From the NCBI RefSeq assembly GCF_003289645.1, contig NZ_QLYX01000004.1, positions 1-64,000 on the forward strand: a stretch of 64,000 nt of DNA, read 5' to 3'. Source of the DNA: Actinomadura craniellae. GTDB taxonomy: Bacteria > Actinomycetota > Actinomycetes > Streptosporangiales > Streptosporangiaceae. Each line of letters begins with the position of its first letter. Position 1 is the stretch's first letter. This document shows positions 32,556-39,996 of the stretch, one piece after another. The translations under genes and the position numbers were made by a program. A model generated the notes under the pieces. That model was not told the origin of the DNA. It ran no database searches and saw nothing but the letters and a program-made list of their open reading frames with translations.

Positions 32556-35500
32556 ATGGGTTCGGTGGTGGCCCGGTGGACCGGCCGGGAGGCGCGGGCG
32601 CTCCGTGAGGCCAAGCGCATGAGCGTCCGCGAGTTCGCCGCGCACCTCGGGGTCAACGACGCCGCGGTGTCGAACTGGGAGCGGCGCGGCACGGACGCGA
32701 GGCTGCGCTATGACACGCAGCAGCTTCTCGACACCGACCTCACCAGATCCGAGCCGGCCGTTGCCGAGCGGTTCGTCCTCATCCTTCGCTCGGACGGCGG
32801 CGATGAGCCGGCCGATCCTCCGGCGGAGCGCACGCCGTCCACAGGCACCGACCGGTTCGGTGCCCGGTCCGGGCAGCGCACCGCCGTTCTGCTGGAGACG
32901 GCCCGGACCGGCACCGCCGAGCCGGGGTACCGGCCCGACGGGGCGGCCGTCGAGGCCTTCCGGCAGTTCCTCGATTCGCCCTCGCGGGCCTTCGCCCTCG
33001 CAGGCCGCTCGGGCAGCGGTAAGACCCTGCTCACCCGGCACCTGGCGGACGTGCTGTCCGGGCAGGCCGACTTCCAGTTCCATTCCTGCTCGACCTGGGC
33101 TGTGCCCGATGCCGGGCTGGCCACCGAGATCCTGCGCTACGCCTCGGTTCCCGGCGGGGAGGACCCGCTGCTGAGCCTGGAAGAGGCTTCGGCCGGGCTG
33201 CGGCGTTCCTGCGTGGTGATCATCGACGGCATCGACACCGAGGAGCAGCTCACGGGCGTCGGCCGGCAGGTCGACGGGGTTTTACGGCAGGCGGCCTCCG
33301 ACCGGCTGCGGTTCGTCGTCGTGGTCCGGACGCCACCCGCGGTGGACGTGTCGGCCTTTCCCGTGCTGGCCGCGTCGACGTTCGGCCCCGCGGCGCGCCC
33401 GTCCGTGCCCTCCTACGTGATGCGGCGGTGGACGCCGGCCGAAGCGCGCGAGCAGTGGGAGCGAAACCAGAGTCCGGAGCAGCCCGCCTTCACCGAACTG
33501 CCGCATGCGCTGCAGGCCCTGGTGCGGACACCGCTGTACCTGCGGATGCTGCACGGTTCCGAAGGCGCCCGGCAGGTGGGCGGCGAGCCGGGGGCGAGCA
33601 ATGCGTTCCGCCTGGTCGACCACTGCGTTCGGATGGTCCTTACCCGGGCCCGCCAGGACGTCGAGCCGACCATGGACCGGCTGGCGGAACTGGCCTGCGA
33701 TGAGGCTCCCGAGATCATGCCCCGCGCGCTGGCCGAGTCCCCGCCGCGCCCGAACCGCGCCGCGGCCGTCTCGCCGGCCGGCGCTCCGGTGCCCGCGCTC
33801 GTCGAACGCGAGACTGGCGGACGAGAGCGGTTCGCCCACGGGGTGTTCCGCGACTACTTCCTCGCCGTCCGCATAGCCGACCGGATGATCGCCCGAGGCC
33901 GCTCAGCCGCGACGATCGCCGCGTTCAACGAACTCGCCGACCGGGCCGGCCGGTCGGCGGCGGCACGCGGCGTGTTCGACTTCGTCGTGTGCGCGCTCGA
34001 CCGTCACGCACCGGACTTCATCGAGCTCCTCGCCCTGGCCCCGTCCATCGGGCTGGAGACGGCACTGCCAATGCTGCTCGAAACGGCGGCGTCGAACGGG
34101 AACCTCGCCTCTCCGCACGTCCTCCGTACCTGCGCCGACCGCTGCTCCCAGGCGCCGACGAGCCGGCTCGCCAGGGCGTTGCTGGCCGCACCGCCCCTCA
34201 CCGAAGCGCTCGCCGACCGGCACGCGCCCTGGGTCGTCCAGCAGTTGCGCACCCACGGGTTCGGCATATGGGACGACGTGGCCCGCCACCTCGAACACGC
34301 CCTCGACGTCCGGGTGAGCGCCCGGGTCCTCGACTGCGTGGACTTCGACAACGCCGAGGAGGCGGCGTTCCTGGCCCGACACTTCGACCTGTTCGCCGGT
34401 GCCCATCGCGACGACGTCAAGGTGCTCCCCCGGCTGCTGCGGCACCTGGACTGGCGGGTGCGGGCCGCCCTCGCCGAAGCCCTCGGCGGCCCCCGCGTGC
34501 TCGGTGACGGGCATGTGCGCCTGATCGTGGAGCGGCTGGCCCGGGACGACGACTACAAGGTCCGTGCCGCCGTGGGGCGGGCGATCGGTGCCGCCGGGCC
34601 CGCGGTGGATCTCGCCCACGTGCGCGCGCTGCTCGCCGACGGCAACTGGCATGTCCGCGAGCGGACTCTGCGGGGAGTCCTGTCAGGTCCTCGCGAGCCC
34701 CTGCCGGACCGCGAGCTGGCCGACACCGTGGTCGCGTCGATCGCGGGCGACGGCAGCTGGCGGTCGGCCCCGGCTCCGGTGGCGAAGCTCCTCACGCGGC
34801 TCCGGCTGCTCCACGGTGACCATGCCGGGGAGCGCTCCGCACTCGACGGCACCGCGCTGTTCGAGCTGCTCCGGGAGACGCGCACCGGCTGGATCGAGCT
34901 GCCGGGAGAGCTCGAACGCGCGCTGATCGCCCGGGGGCACGACTCCGCCCGCTGGCTGACCGTTCGCGAGGCCCATGCCGCGCGGCGGCGGGAAAGCGCG
35001 GCGAGCGCCCGCGAGGCGTACCGGAAGCGGCGGGGCCGGCGATCGGTCCAGGTCGCCCTCGACGTCCACGACCTGGACCGCGCGATCGAGATCGCCACGG
35101 CCGCGGCAGAGGCCGGAGTCGACTTCATCGAGGTGGGCGATCCGCTGATCAAACGCGTGGGGGTCGAGGCCGTCGACGCGGTCAAACGGCATGCTCCCGA
35201 GGTCGCCGTGGTCGCGGAGATGATGTCCGCCGACTGGGGACGTGATCAGGTGGAGCTGGCCGCCGAAGCGGGGGCCGACGTCGTGCTGCTCATCGGGCCG
35301 GCGTCCATCGCCAGCGTGTCCGCCGCCGTGGGCGCGGCGCGGCGCCTCGGGGTCGTCCTCACCCTCGACGCGCCGTCCCGGCACGTCGACCCGTCGTGGC
35401 TGCGCGACATGGAGCGGGCAGGGATCGACGGGTTCGTCGTCACCACCAACATCGACCTCGGGGTCGGGGGCACCCGGCCCCTGGCGGCCGCCCGGACCAT

Positions 35501-35690
35501 CCGGGCGTGCAGCGAGCTGCCCGTGGCCGTGTCAGGCGGATTCGGCATCGCCGATGACGCGCTCACCGGCAGCGCCGACTGGGACATCGCGATCGTCGGC
35601 CGCGGTGTCGCCGAGGCGGTCACGCCCGCCGACATGCTCCACCGGCTCACCGCCCTCATCCACACCACTCACCACGGGACTCGCTCATGA
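32556..35690 (+). CDS. XRE-HTH + STAND-like NTPase + HEAT-like repeats + HUMPS/OMPDC-barrel fusion
   Basis: A 1044-residue multidomain protein. Residues 5-60 are an XRE helix-turn-helix (WTGREARALREAKRMSVREF, VNDAAVSNWERRG). Residues of about 130-450 are an NTPase with Walker A AGRSGSGKTLLT (149-156) and Walker B SCVVIIDGID (about 220-228). Residues of about 470-810 are HEAT/armadillo-like helical repeats (LDWRVRAALAEALGG, DDDYKVRAAVGRAIGAAG, DGNWHVRERTLRGVL). From about 830 to the end is a TIM barrel of the hexulose-6-phosphate synthase/OMP decarboxylase superfamily (VQVALDVHDLDRAIEIA, VDFIEVGDPLIKRVG, VAVSGGFGIADD). The catalytic D-x-K-x-x-D reads E-M-M-S-A-D (888-893), so Lys is lost. I infer a STAND-type switch with the barrel as sensor. 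The stop overlaps the GNAT start. Confidence 0.8.
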   Translation: MGSVVARWTGREARALREAKRMSVREFAAHLGVNDAAVSNWERRGTDARLRYDTQQLLDTDLTRSEPAVAERFVLILRSDGGDEPADPPAERTPSTGTDRFGARSGQRTAVLLETARTGTAEPGYRPDGAAVEAFRQFLDSPSRAFALAGRSGSGKTLLTRHLADVLSGQADFQFHSCSTWAVPDAGLATEILRYASVPGGEDPLLSLEEASAGLRRSCVVIIDGIDTEEQLTGVGRQVDGVLRQAASDRLRFVVVVRTPPAVDVSAFPVLAASTFGPAARPSVPSYVMRRWTPAEAREQWERNQSPEQPAFTELPHALQALVRTPLYLRMLHGSEGARQVGGEPGASNAFRLVDHCVRMVLTRARQDVEPTMDRLAELACDEAPEIMPRALAESPPRPNRAAAVSPAGAPVPALVERETGGRERFAHGVFRDYFLAVRIADRMIARGRSAATIAAFNELADRAGRSAAARGVFDFVVCALDRHAPDFIELLALAPSIGLETALPMLLETAASNGNLASPHVLRTCADRCSQAPTSRLARALLAAPPLTEALADRHAPWVVQQLRTHGFGIWDDVARHLEHALDVRVSARVLDCVDFDNAEEAAFLARHFDLFAGAHRDDVKVLPRLLRHLDWRVRAALAEALGGPRVLGDGHVRLIVERLARDDDYKVRAAVGRAIGAAGPAVDLAHVRALLADGNWHVRERTLRGVLSGPREPLPDRELADTVVASIAGDGSWRSAPAPVAKLLTRLRLLHGDHAGERSALDGTALFELLRETRTGWIELPGELERALIARGHDSARWLTVREAHAARRRESAASAREAYRKRRGRRSVQVALDVHDLDRAIEIATAAAEAGVDFIEVGDPLIKRVGVEAVDAVKRHAPEVAVVAEMMSADWGRDQVELAAEAGADVVLLIGPASIASVSAAVGAARRLGVVLTLDAPSRHVDPSWLRDMERAGIDGFVVTTNIDLGVGGTRPLAAARTIRACSELPVAVSGGFGIADDALTGSADWDIAIVGRGVAEAVTPADMLHRLTALIHTTHHGTRS

Positions 35691-36160
35691 TCATCACACC
35701 GCTTTCGGTGGATCGGATCCAGGACGTCCACAAGCTCATGGAACTGGGTGAGCCCTACATCCGTGCTCGCACGCCCTCGGACTACTGGCTCTACGCGCAC
35801 CTGTTCTCCTCCACCTGCCCGCTGGCGGTGGTCGACGACGTTCTCGCCGGTGCGGTCATCGCCTTCCGCAGCCAGGACGACCCCGCCGACGTCTACGTCC
35901 AGGACGTGATGACGCACCCCGATCACCGGCGCCGCGGAATCACCCAGGCGCTGATCAGCCGTGTTCGCTCCCAAGCGCAAGCCTGGGACTGCCGACGGAT
36001 CTACCTCACCTCCGAACCCGACAACACCGCGGCGCACCGCACTTGGACCGCCCTGGGATTCCACAACGTCACCGGCGACCACGAGATCAACGGCATCTCG
36101 ATGACCAGCAACTTCAAAGGGCCGGGCCGCGACCGGGCCATCTACCAACTCGACCTCTGA
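35687..36160 (+). CDS. GNAT-family N-acetyltransferase
   Basis: A 157-residue GNAT protein. VYVQDVMTHPDHRRRGITQALI holds the acetyl-CoA pyrophosphate-binding motif (RRRGIT, of the Q/R-x-x-G-x-G/A type). RIYLTSEPDNTAAHRTWTALGF is the typical motif B region. The substrate cannot be read from sequence. The ATG overlaps the stop of the STAND-HUMPS gene (ATGATC), so the two are translationally coupled and probably act together. Confidence 0.85.
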   Translation: MIITPLSVDRIQDVHKLMELGEPYIRARTPSDYWLYAHLFSSTCPLAVVDDVLAGAVIAFRSQDDPADVYVQDVMTHPDHRRRGITQALISRVRSQAQAWDCRRIYLTSEPDNTAAHRTWTALGFHNVTGDHEINGISMTSNFKGPGRDRAIYQLDL

Positions 36161-36572
36161 CGGGACCACAACTTCAGCGGCCGAAATGCGGTGGTTTCTC
36201 CGTAGCGGCCGGCCAGTCGCCTGCGCCAGGCATCTGGGACGCAGGGGCCTTCGCCTTCGCCGTCTCTTCAGGGCGTAGGGGGCCGTGGTCACTTGCGTCT
36301 GAACAACTCGGGGGGAGGTTCTGCGGGTCTCGTTGCGTCCGAACGATCCGGTGTCGGTGAACTCTCCGTCGGCGCCCAGATGAGGCCCGTACACGGCGGT
36401 GAAGGGACTCGCGCGGACCCGCCGGGTGAAGCCGGCCCGATGTCGGTACGGAGTCACCGGAAGTCCCGAGCATCGCGTCGCGGGCGTTCCGATGTCCTGC
36501 CGGCACGGGCGCTCTCGAGCGCAGGGCCCCGCAGGGTCCGTTCTCACGAATGCAGCGAAGAAAGAGGAGTCG
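36161..36572. other. 412-bp spacer between GNAT and NUDIX genes
   Basis: No frame here has codon usage or motifs that I can support as a gene. The stretch is less GC-biased at codon third positions than its neighbours, and AAAGAGGAG at its end is the ribosome-binding site of the NUDIX gene. It may hold a promoter for the NUDIX and radical SAM genes, or DNA left after loss of a gene. Confidence 0.4.
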
Positions 36573-37007
36573 ATGACCGCAAAGGTCACCAAGGACAAAG
36601 TGCTGTGCTACATCGTCCGGGACGGCCGGTTGCTGGTGTTCCGGCACACCGACTACAGCTACGAGCAGGTCGGGATCCAGGTCCCGGCCGGCAGCGTCCG
36701 CCCAGGAGAGGCGTCCGAGGACGCGGCGCTGCGCGAGGCCCGCGAGGAGACCGGCCTCGACTACTTCAAGATCGTTCGGAAGCTGGGCGAGACCGAGTAC
36801 GACATCACCCCCTACCGGTACGAGATCCAGCGACGGCACGTGTTCCACCTGGAACCCACCGAACCGACCCCGGAACGGTGGGCGAGCCAGGAACTGCACG
36901 ACGGCGAGCAGGAACCCACCAACTTCGAATGCTTCTGGGTTCCGCTGGAGGCCGCCCACATCCTCCAGTCCGGCCAGGGCGCCCTGCTGGGCCGCCTCTA
37001 TGACTGA
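36573..37007 (+). CDS. NUDIX hydrolase
   Basis: A 144-residue NUDIX protein with a complete box in GSVRPGEASEDAALREAREE + TGL (G-x5-E-x7-R-E-A-x-E-E-x-G-L), so metal-dependent cleavage of a nucleoside diphosphate-linked substrate is expected. VFHLEPTEPTPERWASQELH and NFECFWVPLEAAHIL complete the fold. The substrate is unknown. AAAGAGGAG lies just before the ATG. It is 16 bp upstream of the broken radical SAM gene and in the same direction as the STAND-HUMPS and GNAT genes, so it probably belongs to the same pathway. Confidence 0.88.
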   Translation: MTAKVTKDKVLCYIVRDGRLLVFRHTDYSYEQVGIQVPAGSVRPGEASEDAALREAREETGLDYFKIVRKLGETEYDITPYRYEIQRRHVFHLEPTEPTPERWASQELHDGEQEPTNFECFWVPLEAAHILQSGQGALLGRLYD

Positions 37008-37023
37008 TCACCGGAGACGGCCG

Positions 37024-37441
37024 ATGAGCACCGGCATCGAGAACATCTACGCCCATCTCACCGGCAGCAGGCCGGATACCGCGGTGTCGGTGATCCGCAA
37101 GATTCGCGGGAAGATCTGCGACATCAGCTGCCCCTACTGCTACGAGCAGCGCAAGGAGGCCCCCGGCGGGACGCGCGTCGAGGCCGCGGACCTTGACCGC
37201 CTGACCTCGACCGCCTGACCTCGATGTTCAGGAACCGCTCGGTCATGGCGGAGTTGCACGGCGGGGAGCCACTGACCGCCGGAAAACCTCACCTGGGAGC
37301 CCTGCTGGGGCGGCGGGCCGGACAGCCGCCGTGACCGGGATCCGGCTGCAGACCAACGGGGGCATGCTCGACGACGAATGGTTCGACGTCGTCCTTGAGT
37401 TCTTGCGGGATCTGCTCCGGCCGTTCGCCGAGTGCTGGTAG
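37024..37441 (+). pseudogene. Radical SAM enzyme gene, broken
   Basis: GGAGACGGCCG precedes the ATG, and the protein begins normally with IRKIRGKICDISCPYCYEQR. The CxxxCxxC cluster motif that binds the SAM-cleaving 4Fe-4S centre is intact. The 14-bp sequence GACCGCCTGACCTC is then repeated in tandem (37195-37208, 37209-37222), shifting the frame into a stop at 37216-37218. Removing one copy restores SMFRNRSVMAELHGGEPLTA, with the HGGEP motif. A second lesion follows near 37330, after which TGIRLQTNGGMLDDEWFD is in another frame until 37441. The C-terminal half, including any SPASM domain, is missing. Confidence 0.85.
37195..37222 (+). repeat. 14-bp tandem duplication inside the radical SAM gene
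   Basis: GACCGCCTGACCTC is present twice in direct succession with no mismatch. Fourteen is not a multiple of three, so it shifts the frame. The perfect identity means the duplication is young. Replication slippage could reverse it. Confidence 0.95.
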
Positions 37442-37536
37442 CGGGTGGGGCCCCTGGCGTGGTGGATGGTGATGTGGTGCCGGGCGCGCCCGGCGCTTCC
37501 ACCGTGACAGGCGTGACAGGGCGGTGCCCGTCGCAT

Positions 37537-37743
37537 CTACAGGTCGTATGTCCCCTGCTTGATCTCCGCCAGGAGCGCGCCCCATGCCTGTGGTTGCACG
37601 GTCAGAACGCCACCACCGGGGTTCTTGGAGTCGCGGACCGCGTTCACCTCGCCCAGGCATGCGACTTCGACGCATTCTGACTGTGTGGGTTGGCTGTGGG
37701 AGCTCTTACGCCACTTGACGCCGTTCAGATCCGAGGTCTGCAT
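37537..37743 (-). CDS. DUF397 protein
   Basis: A 68-residue protein of the DUF397 family: VKWRKSSHSQPTQSECVEVA, VNAVRDSKNPGGGVLTV and WGALLAEIKQGTYDL. These small proteins are encoded next to DUF5753 XRE regulators throughout actinomycetes and are thought to act with them, in a way resembling toxin-antitoxin or anti-regulator pairs. Here it lies 18 bp downstream of such a regulator on the same strand. Confidence 0.92.
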   Translation of the reverse strand: MQTSDLNGVKWRKSSHSQPTQSECVEVACLGEVNAVRDSKNPGGGVLTVQPQAWGALLAEIKQGTYDL

Positions 37744-37761
37744 TCAGGCCTTCCTCGCCGG

Positions 37762-38607
37762 TCACGTCCGTGCGGCAATCTCCTCGATCACGGGGACCAC
37801 GTCCTCGGGGTCGCTCGCCTTGGCGCGGAGATAGTCGAAGACCAGGGTATAGCGGGACAGATCGGACTCACCCTCCAGGAACAGCTCACCGGTCAGGTGC
37901 TCCAGGTAGACGGCGCTGATGGGGGCAGGGCCGTCGAAGTCCATGATGACGAACGGCACTCCCATCGCCGCGTGGGATCCGGCGCTGAACGGCAGGATCT
38001 GGAGCGTCACGTTGGGGAGCCGCGCGGCCTCTTTCAGCCGTTCGAGTTGTTCCAGCATGACGTCCCTCCCTCCGACCGGTCTGCGGAGGACCGTCTCGTC
38101 GAGGATCGCCCACAGGTGCGGGGACTCGCTCTCCAGGAAGTGTTGCTGCCTGGCCGTCCTGGCCTCGACTCGCCGATCGATCTCGTTCGGTGGCAGAGCC
38201 GGCCGCACCGAGGTGAGCAGAGCCCGCAGGTAACCGCCGGTCTGCAGCAGGCCGGTCACCAGTTGCGTCTGATACATCCGCAGCCCGGACGCTTCGGCCT
38301 CGAAGCTGACATAGGGGCTTGCGACGACGTCGGGGTAGTTGTGCCACCAGCCTGGCTTGCGGGCGGCTCTGGCCAGGTCGATCAGCACTTGGCGTTCATG
38401 TTCACCGGCCACGCCGTACTCGTCGAGCAGGAGCCGGACGTCGCTGGGAGTGACGCGGGTCCGGCCGGTCTCGATGCGGGAGACCTTGGCCTTGGACCAG
38501 TCGAGCCGCTTTGCGATCTCCTCCATCGAGATGCCGGTTCCTTCCCGCAGGCGCAGCAGCTCTCTGCGGAGCTGCCACCCACGGAACGTCTCGATCCTGG
38601 CTGCCAT
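37762..38607 (-). CDS. XRE-family regulator with DUF5753 domain
   Basis: A 281-residue regulator. The N-terminal HTH is LRRELLRLREGTGISMEEIA, RLDWSKAKVSRIETGRTRVT. The rest is the DUF5753 ligand-binding-like domain (ASGLRMYQTQLVTGLLQTGGYLRAL, RQQHFLESESPHLWAILDETVLRR, QLERLKEAARLPNVTLQILPF, YLEHLTGELFLE). Family members (BldB-associated type) control development and antibiotic production. It forms a pair with the DUF397 gene and is divergent from the ATPase gene at 38854, the typical three-gene arrangement. Confidence 0.92.
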   Translation of the reverse strand: MAARIETFRGWQLRRELLRLREGTGISMEEIAKRLDWSKAKVSRIETGRTRVTPSDVRLLLDEYGVAGEHERQVLIDLARAARKPGWWHNYPDVVASPYVSFEAEASGLRMYQTQLVTGLLQTGGYLRALLTSVRPALPPNEIDRRVEARTARQQHFLESESPHLWAILDETVLRRPVGGRDVMLEQLERLKEAARLPNVTLQILPFSAGSHAAMGVPFVIMDFDGPAPISAVYLEHLTGELFLEGESDLSRYTLVFDYLRAKASDPEDVVPVIEEIAART

Positions 38608-38853
38608 GGCTGAAGTCTCCCGCAGCTACCGCCCCAACGCCCCAGATTCTCGAAACAAATTGAAGTGAAACATTGCACATCGTTGAGTTGCAGACGACAC
38701 TATCGGTGTGCGCTTCACCGCACTTCGTGACTGAGGAGCGTTGTCCGAGGTGATGAGCCGCCAGGGCCAGCGCAGCCCCACTGCCGGAGGTGACCCCCCG
38801 ATGATGAAAGACCAACCCCCGACCTGGCCGTAGGTGGTGCACGCGCCTGGCGG

Positions 38854-39540
38854 TTGCCGCCGGATGAGCGGGGACCCTCGATGGCCCGCTCGCTGCTGGG
38901 GCGGACCATGGCCGGGCTCGGCCTGGACCGCGAGGTGATCGAGGACGGCAGACTCGCGGTGTCGGAGACCGCCACCAACGCGCTACGGCACGCCCGACCC
39001 GCACCGGGCGCCGCCCCGCCCGAACTGTGGATCTGGGCGCGGACCGTGCCCGCACCGCAGCTCGTCGTCTCGGTCTTCGACGGCGCCCGCACCGCACTCC
39101 CCCGCCCCGGGAAGGCCGACCTGCTGGAGGAGTCCGGCAAGGGCCTGGCGCTGCTCGGCGAGCTCACCGCCGGGTGGGGGCACGCTCCGTCCCGTTCCTT
39201 GCTGGCCGAACGCCCCACCGCCGGCAAGACCGTCTGGTTCACACTGCCACTACCACCCACCTGGCCAAGCCAGGCCATCACCGTCCGGCCGGACACCGCC
39301 GCGCGATGCTTACTACGGGTCCTGGCCCGCCGCGGCCTGCCAGGCAGGCACACCAGCCACACCAGCGGCCTGTCACTGCTGGAACTGCCCGCCCTCAACG
39401 TCTGGATCTGCCCCGGCCACTTCTCCTGGCAACCCCGCCCCGGCCTCCTGGTCCGCCACCCCCTCATCGACCTCCAGGAAACCGCCGAACACCTCATCCG
39501 CCACCTGGACGGCCCTCCCGGACCGGCATCTACTCCATGA
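38854..39540 (+). CDS. Anti-sigma-factor-like HATPase_c ATP-binding protein
   Basis: A protein of up to 228 residues. LGLDREVIEDGRLAVSETATNALRHA contains the N box (E-x-x-x-N) of the GHKL/RsbW ATPase fold. LVVSVFDGA and ESGKGLALLGELTAGWG are the G1 and G2 boxes. Proteins of this type pair with DUF397 and XRE/DUF5753 proteins and modulate sigma factors or regulators. The start is uncertain: TTG 38854 keeps the conserved LPPDERGPSMARSLL; ATG 38881 is an alternative. A C-terminal extension of about 90 residues (SQAITVRPDTAARCLLRVLA) is less usual. Confidence 0.8.
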   Translation: MPPDERGPSMARSLLGRTMAGLGLDREVIEDGRLAVSETATNALRHARPAPGAAPPELWIWARTVPAPQLVVSVFDGARTALPRPGKADLLEESGKGLALLGELTAGWGHAPSRSLLAERPTAGKTVWFTLPLPPTWPSQAITVRPDTAARCLLRVLARRGLPGRHTSHTSGLSLLELPALNVWICPGHFSWQPRPGLLVRHPLIDLQETAEHLIRHLDGPPGPASTP

Positions 39541-39690
39541 AGGAGTCCTCACGCCGTGCGATCGCCAGGCTCAGCAGACCCTCCGCGATCGGGCGGGGGC
39601 GCACGTCCCACGCCCAGCAGCCCGGCGTGAGGTCCTCCGGATTTTCCAGGCAGCCGCGTTCCTGGGCTGTTCATTCTCTGCGCGGATCGT

Positions 39691-39953
39691 CTAGCAGTAT
39701 CGGGAGCAGTGCCTCTTCATGACGGCATGCGCGGTGGCCGCCGCCTCCAGGTCCGCAGTGGCCGTGATGCCATCGGCGGCGCGGTAGGAGGTGAGGTCGA
39801 AGCGCCACGGGCGTAGGCCGGGACGACGGCGCGAAGCCGGTCCACTATGCCGAGGCCGACCCGGTCGAAGTCGGCACGGGCGTGAACAGTGCGGCCGGCC
39901 TCCGCGAGGGTGCCGATCAGCCCCAGTGCCGCCCCGGCGGCGACACCGGCCAC
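39691..39953 (-). pseudogene. Frameshifted small gene downstream of the relaxase
   Basis: From an ATG at 39953 the sequence reads MAGVAAGAALGLIGTLAEAG and VHARADFDRVGLGIVDRLRAVVPAYAR. A shift then occurs near 39800, and the protein-like sequence continues in another frame as RFDLTSYRAADGITATADLE and AAATAHAVMKRHCSRYC to the stop at 39691. Codon bias supports both parts. The gene is collinear with the relaxase, 43 bp downstream. The family is unknown to me. The rest of 39541-39690 has no visible gene. Confidence 0.5.
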
Positions 39954-39996
39954 GCGCCAGGCAGCTCGACAGGCCGGGCCGGTGCGCTGGGGGCGT

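Noticed and set aside
36174-36959. 261-codon minus-strand frame opposite the NUDIX gene
   Set aside because: It is opposite a complete NUDIX box, and its sequence has no domain.
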